From: Solirubrobacter sp963837485
GTDB taxonomy: Bacteria > Actinomycetota > Thermoleophilia > Solirubrobacterales > Solirubrobacteraceae
Length of the DNA: 64,000 nucleotides
Reading direction: 5' to 3'
Assembly: GCA_963837485.1 (NCBI GenBank)
Contig: CAWINP010000007.1
Span: 248,001-312,000 of the forward strand
Numbering within the stretch: the stretch's first letter is position 1; every line of letters starts with the position of its first letter. The translations under genes and the position numbers were made by a program. A model generated the notes under the pieces. It had not been told where the DNA came from. It searched no databases and saw nothing but the letters and a program-made list of their open reading frames with translations. Below, piece after piece: positions 24,972 to 33,893 of the stretch.

Positions 24972-25406
24972 CTAGACGGGCTTGCCGTTGGCAGTCAGCT
25001 TGACGTCGATGTTGCCGCGCGTCGCGTTCGAGTACGGGCAGACCTTGTGCGCGGCCTCGACGATCCGGACCGCCTCGTCGGGGTCGCCGACCTGCGGCAG
25101 CGTGACGTCGAGCTCGACCGCGATCACGAACGTGCGGTCCTCGCCGGCCATCAGGCTCACGTGGCTGTCGATCGACACGTCGCCGACCTCGGCGCGCTCG
25201 CGCCGCCCGATCGCGCCGATCGCGCCCTCGAAGCAGGCCGCGTAGCCCACCGCGAAGAGCTGCTCGGGGTTCGTTCCGCCGCCGTCGCCGCCCGTCTCCA
25301 CGGGCGCCCGCAGTTGCACGTCGAGCGCCCCGTCGCTCGTCCGCCCATGTCCGTTCACGCGGCCACCGGTGACCGTCGCCTCCGCCGTGTACAGCGCCTT
25401 TGCCAT
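24972..25406 (-). CDS. ohr: Organic hydroperoxide resistance protein (Ohr/OsmC)
   Basis: 144 aa, cytosolic thiol peroxidase that reduces organic hydroperoxides. The two redox cysteines are visible in GYAACFEGAIG and AHKVCPYSNATRGN; NPEQLFAVG is the Ohr signature. Starts MAKALYTAEATVTGG from ATG 25406. Length is normal. No OhrR repressor gene is adjacent; the IS110 element lies immediately downstream. The divergent PolX gene starts 41 bp away. Confidence 0.95.
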   Translation of the reverse strand: MAKALYTAEATVTGGRVNGHGRTSDGALDVQLRAPVETGGDGGGTNPEQLFAVGYAACFEGAIGAIGRRERAEVGDVSIDSHVSLMAGEDRTFVIAVELDVTLPQVGDPDEAVRIVEAAHKVCPYSNATRGNIDVKLTANGKPV

Positions 25407-25447
25407 GTTTTCGAATCTAGCGAGTCGGTCTCGTCAAGCTGGTCGGC

Positions 25448-27070
25448 GTGGAGAACCCCCTGATCGCCGATCGCCTGGAGGCGTTCGCGTCGCTGCTCGA
25501 GCTCGCCGAGGCGAGCCCGTACAGCGCGCGGGCGTACCGGCGGGCGGCCGAGACGATCCGCGCGACGCCGCTGCCGGTCGCGCAGCTCGTCCGCGACCGG
25601 CGGGTGCGCGAGCTGCGCGGGATCGGGTCGGGGATCGAGGCGCGGCTGCGCGAGCTGGTCGAGACCGGCGAGATCGCCGAGCTGACCGAGCTCGAGCGCG
25701 AGCTGGCTCCCGGGCTGGTCGGCCTCGGCCGCTACCTCGGGCTGAGCGCGCGGCGCTCGGTCGAGATCGCGCGCGCGCTCGGCGTCCGCACACGGGAGGA
25801 GCTGCGCGAGGCGGCGGCGGCCGGCCGGCTGCGGGCGGTGCCGGGGATCGGCCCGAAGACCGAGGCGCAGCTGCTCGGCGCGCTCGCCCGCGAGGACGAG
25901 CCGCGACCGCGGCACGGACTCCTCTTGAGTCGCGCGAAGGAGCTGCTGGAGGGCATCGCCGGAGCGCTCGGCGGCGAGGTCGCGGGCGACGTGCGGCGCT
26001 GGCGCGACTCGTGCGAGCGGCTCGCGCTCGTGTGCGCCGCCGCGGACCCCTCGCCGCTGCTCGCGCGCTTCGCCCAGCTGCCTCAGATCGTCGCGGTGAT
26101 CGAGCGCGAGGAGCGCCGGGCAGTGGGCGTGACCGTCGACGGGGTGCCGGTCGAGCTCGTCGCCGCCGAGCCGCGGCGCTTCGGCGCCGCGCTGCTGCGC
26201 GCGACCGGGTCGCCGGCCTACGTCGAGGCGCTCGAGCCGCTGCCGGACGGGCCGCACGAGGCGGCCGTGTACGCCGCGCTCGGCGTCCCCTGGTGCCCGC
26301 CCGAGCTGCGCGAGCCGCCGTTCCGCGGCGAGCCTCCGGCGCTGGTGGAGACCGGTGACGTCCGCGGCGACCTCCACTGCCACACGACGTGGTCGGACGG
26401 CCGGGCGAGTGTCGAGGAGATGGGCCGCGCGGCGCGCGAGCGCGGCTACGACTACGTCGCGATCTGCGATCACACGCCGGCGGTCGGCGCCGTGCAGGGC
26501 CTCACCGCCGACGACGTGCGCCGGCAGGGCGAGGAGATCGCGGCCGCGAACGAGCGGCTGGCGCCGTTCCGCGTCCTGCGCGGGATCGAGTGCGACATCC
26601 TGCCCGACGGGCGGCTCGACCTCCCCGACGACGCGCTCGCCGAGCTCGACTGGGTGCAGGCGAGCGTCCACGGCGGGCAGCGGATGCCGCGCCGCGAGCT
26701 GACCGCGCGCGTCGAGGCCGCGCTGCGCAACCCATACGTACGCTGCCTCTCGCACCCGATGGGCCGGATCATCGGCCGCCGGCCCGAGAACGCCCTCGAC
26801 CTCGACCGCGTGTTCGAGGTCGCGCTCGAGGAAGGCGTCGCGCTGGAGGTCAACGGCCTCCCACCCCGGCTCGACCTGTCCGGCGAGCACGTCCGCGACG
26901 CGCTCCGCGCCGGCGTGCGCATCGTCTGCTCGACCGACGCCCACTCCGTGGCCGGGCTGTCGAACATGGACTTCTCCGTCCACACCGCCCGCCGCGGCTG
27001 GGCGACGCCCGCCGACGTGCTCAACACGCTCCCGCTCGAGTCGCTGCTGGCGCGAAAGCGCGGATCGTGA
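25448..27070 (+). CDS. polX: PolX-family protein with PHP domain, polymerase core degenerate
   Basis: 540 aa from GTG 25448. Helix-hairpin-helix regions are at about 1-110 (RELRGIGSGIEARLRELV) and 125-150 (RAVPGIGPKTEAQLLGAL). The Pol-beta-like palm begins at about 180. There the usual G-S-x-R-R-G ... D-I/L-D is GDVRRWRDSCERLALV, so both catalytic aspartates are gone, and the third position is VPVEL. The C-terminal PHP domain (about 310-540) is complete: GDLHCHTTWSDG, ICDHTP, GIECDI, QASVHGG, LSHPMGR, STDAHS. It is probably a PHP phosphoesterase or nuclease without polymerase activity. Confidence 0.88.
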   Translation: MENPLIADRLEAFASLLELAEASPYSARAYRRAAETIRATPLPVAQLVRDRRVRELRGIGSGIEARLRELVETGEIAELTELERELAPGLVGLGRYLGLSARRSVEIARALGVRTREELREAAAAGRLRAVPGIGPKTEAQLLGALAREDEPRPRHGLLLSRAKELLEGIAGALGGEVAGDVRRWRDSCERLALVCAAADPSPLLARFAQLPQIVAVIEREERRAVGVTVDGVPVELVAAEPRRFGAALLRATGSPAYVEALEPLPDGPHEAAVYAALGVPWCPPELREPPFRGEPPALVETGDVRGDLHCHTTWSDGRASVEEMGRAARERGYDYVAICDHTPAVGAVQGLTADDVRRQGEEIAAANERLAPFRVLRGIECDILPDGRLDLPDDALAELDWVQASVHGGQRMPRRELTARVEAALRNPYVRCLSHPMGRIIGRRPENALDLDRVFEVALEEGVALEVNGLPPRLDLSGEHVRDALRAGVRIVCSTDAHSVAGLSNMDFSVHTARRGWATPADVLNTLPLESLLARKRGS

Positions 27071-27205
27071 TGCACCGCTACGGGCCGAGCGCGCCCACCG
27101 GGATCACGTGCACGCCGTCCTCGCGACCAGTCTCAACCGGGAGATTGAAAGCTCCTCGGCCGGGAACGTGCAACGGCCGGGCGGGCAGTCTTCCGGAGAA
27201 CGACG

Positions 27206-27225
27206 AAACCCGCCGGGAAGGCGGG
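27206..27225 (-). terminator. Terminator of the tRNA transcript
   Basis: On the minus strand CCCGCC - TTCCC - GGCGGG forms a 6-bp GC stem followed by TTTCGTCG. It lies 11 bp downstream of the tRNA-Glu 3' end and fits as its intrinsic terminator. Confidence 0.6.
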
Positions 27226-27235
27226 CATCGTGAAG

Positions 27236-27308
27236 TACCGCTACGGGGATTCGAACCCCGGTTTCCGCCGTGAGAGGGCGGCGTCCTAGTCCCCTAGACG
27301 ATAGCGGC
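27236..27308 (-). tRNA. tRNA-Glu (CTC)
   Basis: 73 nt. Acceptor GCCGCTA pairs with TAGCGGT, the anticodon stem/loop reads CCGCC-CTCTCAC-GGCGG (anticodon CTC), and the T arm has GGTTCGAATCC. CCA is not encoded. It lies 40 bp from tRNA-Leu on the same strand, so the two are probably co-transcribed. Confidence 0.95.
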
Positions 27309-27348
27309 AGGGAACGTCCGGGCCATCACGTTAGCAACGGTCCCGGAA

Positions 27349-27432
27349 TGCGGCTGAGAGGACTCGAACCTCCACGGGCGTTCGCCCACCGCCACCTGAA
27401 GACGGCGTGTATACCAATTTCACCACAGCCGC
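27349..27432 (-). tRNA. tRNA-Leu (CAG)
   Basis: 84 nt, class II with a long variable arm (GGTGGGCGAACGCCC). Acceptor GCGGCTG pairs with CAGCCGC with discriminator A; the D arm has the AATTGGTATACAC stretch typical of Leu; the anticodon arm is CCGTC-TTCAGGT-GGCGG, giving CAG. CCA is not encoded. Confidence 0.94.
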
Positions 27433-27560
27433 GTGGGAGGCGACAGGGTACCAACTTGCCTTCATTCATCGGATTCCCCGGCGATCTTTACCCCGTGCTT
27501 TGGTTGCGTGCCGAAGATTCGTCTTGCAGGCCCTGACCACGCCCGTATCGGAGGTGCCCC

Positions 27561-27974
27561 GTGGCCATCGCCGACCCTCACCCCCTCAACACAGAAGGAC
27601 CAACGCAGGAGACCGGCACGATTCCGCGAGTTCCGGAGCGGGAGCGGCGGCGCGCGTTTGCGACGCCGCCCGAGATCGCCCCCGGACGCTACCTCGGCAT
27701 CGAGGACGCGGGCGAGATCGTGCTCATTCCCCTCGCCGCCGACGTCATGCACATCGGCCGCAGTCCAGCGGCCGACGTGGTGCTCGACGATTCGTCCGTA
27801 TCCCGCCGCCACGCGCTGATCGCGCGCCGCGGCGAGCTCACGGTGATCCTCGACGACCGGAGCCTGAACGGCATCCGCGTCAATGGCGAGCGCGTCAAGG
27901 AAGCCACCCTTACCGACGGCGACGTGATCGCCGTCGGCCAGGTGACCTTGCGCTTCATCGACGTTCCAGCGTGA
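27561..27974 (+). CDS. FHA-domain protein
   Basis: 137 aa from GTG 27561. The forkhead-associated domain (about 50-135) is clear: MHIGRSPAADVVLDDSSVSR with RRHALI, then DDRSLNGIRVNGE and LTDGDVIAVGQVTLRF; the phosphothreonine-binding G-R-S, S-R-R-H and N-G residues are all present. The N-terminal 45 residues are hydrophilic and contain two threonines (EGPTQETGTIPRV) that could themselves be phosphorylated, as in GarA. Unlike GarA, the ETTS-type motif is not exact. No kinase gene is adjacent. It may regulate enzymes through Ser/Thr-kinase signalling. Confidence 0.85.
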   Translation: MAIADPHPLNTEGPTQETGTIPRVPERERRRAFATPPEIAPGRYLGIEDAGEIVLIPLAADVMHIGRSPAADVVLDDSSVSRRHALIARRGELTVILDDRSLNGIRVNGERVKEATLTDGDVIAVGQVTLRFIDVPA

Positions 27975-28022
27975 ACCAGGCCTAGGGGCGGCGCGGCAGC
28001 ACCGCGCGCCGCCCCGAAAGGC

Positions 28023-29006
28023 TCACCGCGGCGCGCGCGGGCGGCCGTCGGCGACGATGTCGCGCCCCGTCGGGCGCATCTGCTCGTCGAGCTCGAGGTG
28101 CCAGAAGTAGCGCGTGAACGTGCGCCCGGCGAGGAAGTCGCCGACGTGCGGCTCGACCGTCTCCCCCACCGCCATCCGCACGATCAGCTCGGGGTAGGTC
28201 TTCCCCGGCCGCGCCGCGTACATCGGGCACGCGAACGCGCCGCCGAAGCGCGCGTTGATGTCGGTCACGCGCAGGCCGAGCTCGGCGTCGCGGAACATCT
28301 GGATCGTCGCCGGGCCGCGCAGCGGCAGCGCCTCGGCGACGGCGCGGCCGAGCGCGATCAGCTCCGGGTCGGCGATCGCGGCGCCCTTGATCGACTCTCC
28401 CCCGCGCGACTCGAGCATCGTCCGCGGGATCGCGTTCAGGCAGCGGCCGTCGCGGTCGCACAGGACGTCGACCGAGAACTCCGGCCCGTCCATCCGCCGC
28501 TGCACCATCACCGGCTCCTTCACGTAGCCGGCGAAGAAGTCCGCCTCGCGCACGTCGGCGGCCGGGTGGATCGAGCGCGAGCCCGACCCCTGGCGCGGCT
28601 TGACGACCGCCGGAAAGCCCTCAGGCTCCTCACCGGGCAGCCAGGTCGGCGGCGACGGGAGGCCGTGCGACAGCAGCAGCTGGTGCGCGAGGTACTTGTC
28701 GAACGTCCGCCGGCAGACGTCGGCGTCGGGCACGAACGCGGGAAGGTCCGAGCGCGCGAGGACCTCGAGGTCGAGATCGGTGAGCGGGACGACGGCGACG
28801 ACGCCGTGCTCGGAGCACAGCTCCGTCAGGAACGGGATGTAGTCCGCCGAGTCGGCCCGCGGCGGCGCGACGCGCACGTCGGCCGCGTACTGCGCGGGCG
28901 CCAGCGGCGACGGGTCGGCGGCGACCACGAGCGCGTGCTGCGCGAACGCGCTGACGATGTCATAGCGCTTGCCGACCCCGGTCAGCAGGACCGCGGGGCG
29001 GCTCAC
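28023..29006 (-). CDS. ATP-grasp carboxylate-amine ligase-like protein
   Basis: 327 aa from GTG 29006, set by the GTGA overlap with the upstream ComA-like gene. N-terminal pre-ATP-grasp domain (VLLTGVGKRYDIVSAFA, VVAADPSPLAPAQ). The ATP-grasp domain has FPAVVKPRQGSGSRSI (ATP-binding lysine and glycine loop), MVQRRMDGPEFSVDVLCD and VTDINARFGGAF (metal-binding D/N), as in CarB-like and PylC-like ligases. It should join a carboxylate to an amine or thiol using ATP. The partner gene suggests a sulfonate or phospho-substrate pathway; the product is unknown. Confidence 0.85.
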   Translation of the reverse strand: MSRPAVLLTGVGKRYDIVSAFAQHALVVAADPSPLAPAQYAADVRVAPPRADSADYIPFLTELCSEHGVVAVVPLTDLDLEVLARSDLPAFVPDADVCRRTFDKYLAHQLLLSHGLPSPPTWLPGEEPEGFPAVVKPRQGSGSRSIHPAADVREADFFAGYVKEPVMVQRRMDGPEFSVDVLCDRDGRCLNAIPRTMLESRGGESIKGAAIADPELIALGRAVAEALPLRGPATIQMFRDAELGLRVTDINARFGGAFACPMYAARPGKTYPELIVRMAVGETVEPHVGDFLAGRTFTRYFWHLELDEQMRPTGRDIVADGRPRAPR

Positions 29007-29800
29007 CTGTGGAAGCGCGTCAGCGTGTCCGAACGCAGCCCGAGCCGCAGGCTCTCGACCGCGATCAGGTCCCAGGGCAGGACGTTGCCGAGATTGACGT
29101 CGGAGCCGAAGTGCCGCACGAGCCACGCCTGCTGCGAACGCCGCGGCGCCTCGAAGATCAGCCGCTCGACGCCGCACGCCGCGACGAGCGCGTCGACCAG
29201 CTCGTCGCGGATCGACCCGTCGGGCCAATACAGCCCCGCGTCGCCGGACACGCGGCCCTCGCACACGACGCCGGCGGCGCCCGCCTCGAGCGCGTCGACC
29301 GCCTGCCGGACCCACGCCTCGCCCGAGGGCGTCAGCCGCCCGTCCTTGCTCCCGACCTCGACGAAGACGGTGAAGTCCCCGCACAGCGACCGGATCAGCC
29401 GCCGCTTCTCGCCCGGGGGCATGTCCAGCGTGCCCTCGGACACCTCGACATGGCGGATGCCGAGCGCCGCCAGCGCCTCGCGCAGCGGGTCGATGCGCCC
29501 GTGGCAGTAGGCCAGCTCGGTCAGCGTGCCGCCGAGCATCGGCGACACGTCGTGCTCGCGGTAGGCGGCGAGCTTCGCCTCCAGCGCGCCGGTGACCAGC
29601 GCCGAGCCCCAACCGAGCCGCACGACGTCGACATGCGGCGCGGCGATCTCCATCAGCCCCTCGGCCTCGACCCGCGTCAGACCGGGGTCGACCACGTGCG
29701 TGACGCCTACGGCGCGCGGCTTGGCCGAGCGCTCGGGCAGCGGCAGCAGGCCCTCCAGCGCGCCGGCGACCGCAGTGCGAATCGTCTCCACCGCCCCCAT
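29003..29800 (-). CDS. ComA-family (phosphosulfolactate synthase-like) protein
   Basis: 265 aa TIM-barrel. The family adds sulfite to phosphoenolpyruvate to make phosphosulfolactate in coenzyme M synthesis. Signatures seen: KPRAVGVTHVVDPGL, VVRLGWGSALV, GGTLTELAY, HVEVSEGTLDMP, VFVEVGSKDG and VCEGRVSGDAGLY. Length fits. Coenzyme M genes ComB/ComC are not nearby; instead the gene is translationally coupled to an ATP-grasp ligase, so the real substrate may differ from that of archaeal ComA. ATG 29800 is separated by 131 bp from the divergent MFS gene. Confidence 0.85.
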   Translation of the reverse strand: MGAVETIRTAVAGALEGLLPLPERSAKPRAVGVTHVVDPGLTRVEAEGLMEIAAPHVDVVRLGWGSALVTGALEAKLAAYREHDVSPMLGGTLTELAYCHGRIDPLREALAALGIRHVEVSEGTLDMPPGEKRRLIRSLCGDFTVFVEVGSKDGRLTPSGEAWVRQAVDALEAGAAGVVCEGRVSGDAGLYWPDGSIRDELVDALVAACGVERLIFEAPRRSQQAWLVRHFGSDVNLGNVLPWDLIAVESLRLGLRSDTLTRFHR

Positions 29801-29931
29801 GATGGCGTGCGGACAGGCAGATGGGCGAAAAGTAACGTCGCACGGACGTCCGAGCTTGCGAGGACGGTAGGGCGAAATACCATGTCTGGGTCTGGACGCG
29901 GCGGTCCGGATAGCCCTAGACTGACCTCGGT

Positions 29932-31335
29932 TTGCACGCCGAGACCGATCACACTCGGGCGGTCTTCTTCGCGCTCGTCCTCGCGGGAATGGCGTACGCG
30001 CTCTCGCAGACGGTGGTCGCCCCGGCGCTGCCCGAGCTCGAGAAGGAATTCAACGCCGACGCGTCGTCGATCGCGTGGGTCCTGACCGGCTACCTGCTGG
30101 CCGCCTCGGTCGCCACGCCGATCATCGGCAAGCTCGGCGATCTCTACGGGCGCGCGCACGTGCTGACGCTCGTCCTGCTCGTGTTCGCGGCCGGGAGCTC
30201 GATCTGCGCGCTCGCCGGCTCGCTGCCGCTGCTGGTCGCGGGCCGGGTCGTGCAAGGTGTCGGCGGCGGCATCTTCCCGCTCGCGTTCGGGATCATCCGC
30301 GACACGTTCCCGCACGACCGCGTGGCCACCGCGATCGGCGGCATCAGCGCGACGTTCGGCATCGGCGGCGGCGTCGGCCTGATCGTCGCCGGCCTGATCG
30401 TCGACGCGCTCGGCCCGTCGTGGCTGTTCTGGCTCGGCCTGCTCGCGCTGCCCGCCGCCTACGTGATCTGGCGCGACGTCCCGCGTGCGCACACGCGGGC
30501 CGACACGCGCATCGACTGGCTCGGCGCCGTGATCCTGTCCGGCGCGCTGGTCTCGCTGCTCTACGGGCTCAGCCAGGCGAACGAGTGGGGCTGGGGCTCG
30601 CCCGGCGTGATCGTGCTGTCGATCGTCGGGATCGCGCTGGCGGTGATCTGGGTGGTGGTCGAGCTGCGCGTCGAGCACCCGCTGGTCCACATTCGGATCC
30701 TGCGCCGCCGGCCGGTGCTGATGACCAACATCAACGCCGTCCTCGTCGGCTTCGCGATGTTCTCGTCGTTCCTGCTCATCCCGCAGCTCGCGCAGACGCC
30801 GGAGCGGCTCGGCTACGGCTTCGGCGCGACGGTCACGGGCGCCGGCGCGCTGATGCTCCCGAGCACGGCGGTGATGCTCGTCGCCGGGCCGTGGGCGGGG
30901 CGGCTCGCGCGCACGTCCTCGCGGCTGCCGCTCGTGCTCGGCTCGGCGGTCCTCTCGCTCGCGTTCTTCTGGCTTGCAGTCGCGCACGGGAGCATCTGGG
31001 ACGTGCTGCTCGGTGGCGCGTTCATGGGCCTCGGCGTCGGCTTCGCGTTCGCCTCGATGGCGAACATCGTGGTCGAGTCGGTGCCGCAGGAGGAGGTCGG
31101 CGTGGCGACCGGCATCAACACGATCATGAGGACGCTGGGCGGCGCGCTCGGCGCCCAGCTGGTGGCGACGCTGCTGACCAGCAAGACGATCGGCGCCACC
31201 GCGATCCCCGCGGAGGCCGCCTACACCGACGCCTTCATCGCCGCCGCGGTGGCGGCGGCGCTGGCGACCGCGGCGGCGCTGACGATCCCGCGCGCGCGGC
31301 ACCCGCAGCCGCAGCCGGTCGCGGTCACCGCCTAG
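29932..31335 (+). CDS. MFS drug-exporter-like transporter
   Basis: 467 aa, start TTG 29932. A -10-like TAGACT at 29917-29922 would place the transcript start only a few bases upstream, so the message may be leaderless; a later ATG would cut helix 1. DHA2-like exporter: motif A IIGKLGDLYGRAHVL after helix 2, motif C-like GIGGGVGLIVAGLIVD in helix 5, and about 13-14 hydrophobic segments. The insert DTRIDWLGAVILSGALVSLL in the middle is typical of the EmrB/QacA subfamily. Substrate unknown. It is followed 27 bp later by modA. Confidence 0.9.
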   Translation: MHAETDHTRAVFFALVLAGMAYALSQTVVAPALPELEKEFNADASSIAWVLTGYLLAASVATPIIGKLGDLYGRAHVLTLVLLVFAAGSSICALAGSLPLLVAGRVVQGVGGGIFPLAFGIIRDTFPHDRVATAIGGISATFGIGGGVGLIVAGLIVDALGPSWLFWLGLLALPAAYVIWRDVPRAHTRADTRIDWLGAVILSGALVSLLYGLSQANEWGWGSPGVIVLSIVGIALAVIWVVVELRVEHPLVHIRILRRRPVLMTNINAVLVGFAMFSSFLLIPQLAQTPERLGYGFGATVTGAGALMLPSTAVMLVAGPWAGRLARTSSRLPLVLGSAVLSLAFFWLAVAHGSIWDVLLGGAFMGLGVGFAFASMANIVVESVPQEEVGVATGINTIMRTLGGALGAQLVATLLTSKTIGATAIPAEAAYTDAFIAAAVAAALATAAALTIPRARHPQPQPVAVTA

Positions 31336-31361
31336 GTGGTGCATAGGTAAGATCCGGCGGC

Positions 31362-32108
31362 ATGCGCCGTCTCGCCATTGTCATTGCCTGCCTTGCCCTG
31401 GCCGCCTGCGGAGGAAGCTCCGAGAAGCCGACGCTGACCGTCTCCGCCGCCACCTCGCTCAAGACGGCGCTGACCGGGTACGGGCGGGACTTCTCCGACG
31501 CGACGGTCCGCGCCTCGTTCGCGGGGTCCGACGAGCTTGCGGCGCAGATCCGCCAGGGGGTCAAGCCGGACGTGTTCGCGTCGGCCAACACGACCCTGCC
31601 GGAGGCGCTGTACAAGGAGGGCCTGGTCGAGAAGCCGCGCGTGTTCGCGGCGAACCGGCTCGTGCTCGCGGTGCCGGCGTCGGGGGCTCGCGTGAGCGGG
31701 CTGTCGGACCTCGAGAAGACCGGGGTCACGATCGCGATGGGCTCGGCGACGGTCCCCGTCGGCAGCTACACGCGCAAGGTGCTCGCCAAGCTGCCAGCCG
31801 CTGAGTCGAAGGCGATCCTCGCCAACGTGCGCTCCAACGAGCCGGACGTCGGCGGCGTGGTCGGCAAGATCGCGCAGGGCGCGGTGGACGCCGGCTTCGT
31901 CTATGTGACCGACGTCAAGGCGGCGGGCGGCGAGCTGCGGGCGATCGACCTCCCCGCCGGCCTGCAGCCGCAGGTGTCCTACGGTGTCGCGGTGGTCAAG
32001 GGAGCCGAGCACCCCGCGGAAGCCAAGGCGTTCGTCGACGGGCTCTTGCGCGGCGACGGGCGCAAGCAGCTGGACGCCGCCGGCTTCCTCCCGCCACCCG
32101 GGACGTGA
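31362..32108 (+). CDS. modA: Molybdate ABC transporter binding lipoprotein
   Basis: 248 aa. Lipobox LALAACGG (Cys at about 16) anchors it outside. Mature start TLTVSAATSLKTAL is the ModA signature (the two serines bind oxyanion), with FAGSDELAAQIRQG, PDVFASAN, NRLVLAVP, and GSATVPVGSYTRKVL. Overlaps modB by 4 nt (GTGA). Molybdate or tungstate could be the ligand; the family norm is molybdate. Confidence 0.93.
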   Translation: MRRLAIVIACLALAACGGSSEKPTLTVSAATSLKTALTGYGRDFSDATVRASFAGSDELAAQIRQGVKPDVFASANTTLPEALYKEGLVEKPRVFAANRLVLAVPASGARVSGLSDLEKTGVTIAMGSATVPVGSYTRKVLAKLPAAESKAILANVRSNEPDVGGVVGKIAQGAVDAGFVYVTDVKAAGGELRAIDLPAGLQPQVSYGVAVVKGAEHPAEAKAFVDGLLRGDGRKQLDAAGFLPPPGT

Positions 32109-32869
32109 GCTGGTTCACCGCGCTGGCGATCGCGGCGCTGGCGCTGGTGCTGGCGTTCCTCGTGCTGCCGGTGGCCGCGATCTTCCTCGACGTCGGCCCG
32201 CGCGAGCTGCTCTCGAGCCTCGACGATCCGGCCGCCGTGGACGCGCTGCGGCTGTCGCTGCAGACGACGGTGACCGCCATCGCCGTGATCGTCGCGATCG
32301 GGACGCCGGCCGCGTGGCTGCTGGCGACGCGGACGTTCCGCGGGCGCTCGGTGGTGGTGACGCTGATCGAGCTGCCGCTGGTGCTGCCGCCGGCGGTCGC
32401 GGGAATCGGGCTGCTCGCCGCGCTCGGGCCGAGCGGCCTGCTGGCGCCGTGGGGAATCAGCTTCACCCTGTCCACCGCCGCGGTGGTGATCGCGTTGATC
32501 TTCGTCTCCGCCCCGTTCTACGTGCGCCAGGCCCAGGCGGCGTTCGCGGCCGTGGACCGCTCGTGGCTCGACGCGTCGCGGACCTTGGGGGCGGGCGAGG
32601 CGCGGACCGTGGCGCGGGTGGCGATCCCGGCGGCGCTGCCGGGGCTGGCGGCGGGCCTTGCGCTGGCGTGGGGACGGGCGCTGGGCGAGTTCGGGGCGAC
32701 GCTGATGTTCGCGGGCTCGTTCCGTGGCGTGACGCAGACGGTCCCGCTGGCGATCTACGAGCGCTTCGCGACCGACTTCACCGGCGCGCTGGGGCTCTCG
32801 GCGGTGCTCGTGTGCGTGTCCGCGGCGTTGCTGCTCGGCGTCAAGCTGGCGTTCCGTGCTGCGCGTTGA
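32105..32869 (+). CDS. modB: Molybdate ABC transporter permease
   Basis: 254 aa from GTG 32105. Five to six membrane helices; coupling loop LDASRTLGAGEARTVARVAI with the EAA-type motif and GLALAWGRALGEFGATLMFAG, the ModB hallmark. Overlaps modA by 4 nt and modC by 14 nt. Confidence 0.94.
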   Translation: MSWFTALAIAALALVLAFLVLPVAAIFLDVGPRELLSSLDDPAAVDALRLSLQTTVTAIAVIVAIGTPAAWLLATRTFRGRSVVVTLIELPLVLPPAVAGIGLLAALGPSGLLAPWGISFTLSTAAVVIALIFVSAPFYVRQAQAAFAAVDRSWLDASRTLGAGEARTVARVAIPAALPGLAAGLALAWGRALGEFGATLMFAGSFRGVTQTVPLAIYERFATDFTGALGLSAVLVCVSAALLLGVKLAFRAAR

Positions 32870-33893
32870 GGCCTCGCTGGCGCTGGGGTCGCTGGACCTC
32901 GACGTGGAGTTCGCGGTTCCCGCGGGCTCGTGCCTCGCGCTGGCCGGGCCGTCGGGGGCCGGAAAGACGTCCGTGCTGCGCATCGTGGCGGGCCTGCTGT
33001 CGCCGGATCGCGGGCGCGTCTCGTGCGGCGACGCCGTCTGGTTCGACGCCGGCGGCGTCAGCGTGGCGCCCGAGCGGCGGCGCTGCGGCTACGTGTTCCA
33101 GGACTACGCGCTGTTCGGGCACATGACGGCGTGGCGCAACGTCGCCTACGCGGGCGTCGGGCGCGCCCGCGCGGTCGAGCTGCTGGCTCGCTTCGGGCTC
33201 GAGGCGCGCGCGGACTCCCGGCCCGCGGAGCTCTCGGGCGGCGAGCGCCAGCGCGTAGCGGTCGCGCGGGCGCTGGCGCGCGACCCGGACGTGCTGTTGC
33301 TCGACGAGCCCCTGTCCGCGCTCGATCCGCGCACGCGGGCGGCGGCGGCGCGCGAGCTCGGCGCCGTGCTGCGGGACTCCGGCGTGCCCGCGCTCCTGGT
33401 CACCCACGACTTCCATGAGGCGGCGACGCTCGGCGACCGGGTCGGCGTGCTGGACGCCGGGCGGATCGTGCAGATCGGGCCGGCCGCGGAGCTCTCCGCA
33501 CGGCCGGCGTCCGCGTTCGTGGCCGACTTCACCGGCGCGGTGGTGCTGACCGGCGTGGCCTCGGCGGGGCCGGACGGGGTGACGACGGTCGCGCTCGACG
33601 GCGGCGGGACGGTGGTGAGCACGGACGCCGCGGACGGCCCGGTGGCGGCCAGCGTGTACCCGTGGGAGATCGTGCTCGAGCCGTCCGCCACGCGCGGGTC
33701 CGCCCAGAACCACCTGGCGGTCGAGGTCGTCGCGATCACCGCGTTCGGCGGCCGGGCACGCGTCGCGCTGGAGGCCGGGCAGCCGCTGGTCGCGGAGGTC
33801 ACGGCCGCCGCGGTGCGCGAGCTGGGACTGGCGCCGGGCGCGCGCGTGACGGCGACCTGGAAGGCCGCGGCCACGCGCCTGACGCCGGGCTAG
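32856..33893 (+). CDS. modC: Molybdate ABC transporter ATPase
   Basis: 345 aa from GTG 32856. ABC domain with Walker A GPSGAGKTSVL, Q-loop YVFQDYALFGHM, signature LSGGERQRVAVARAL, Walker B VLLLDEPLSALD and H-loop LVTHDFHEA. The C-terminal part (about 230-345) is a TOBE/MOP-like regulatory domain (NHLAVEVVAITAFGGRARV). It ends 1 bp past the convergent MarR stop, a 4-nt tail overlap. No adjacent moa or mob genes are in the window. Confidence 0.94.
   Translation: MLRVEASLALGSLDLDVEFAVPAGSCLALAGPSGAGKTSVLRIVAGLLSPDRGRVSCGDAVWFDAGGVSVAPERRRCGYVFQDYALFGHMTAWRNVAYAGVGRARAVELLARFGLEARADSRPAELSGGERQRVAVARALARDPDVLLLDEPLSALDPRTRAAAARELGAVLRDSGVPALLVTHDFHEAATLGDRVGVLDAGRIVQIGPAAELSARPASAFVADFTGAVVLTGVASAGPDGVTTVALDGGGTVVSTDAADGPVAASVYPWEIVLEPSATRGSAQNHLAVEVVAITAFGGRARVALEAGQPLVAEVTAAAVRELGLAPGARVTATWKAAATRLTPG

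Noticed and set aside
27349..27432. Selenocysteine tRNA (loop containing TCA)
   Set aside because: Aligning the arm as CCGTC-TTCAGGT-GGCGG gives the normal 7-nt loop with anticodon CAG, and the rest is a standard tRNA-Leu.
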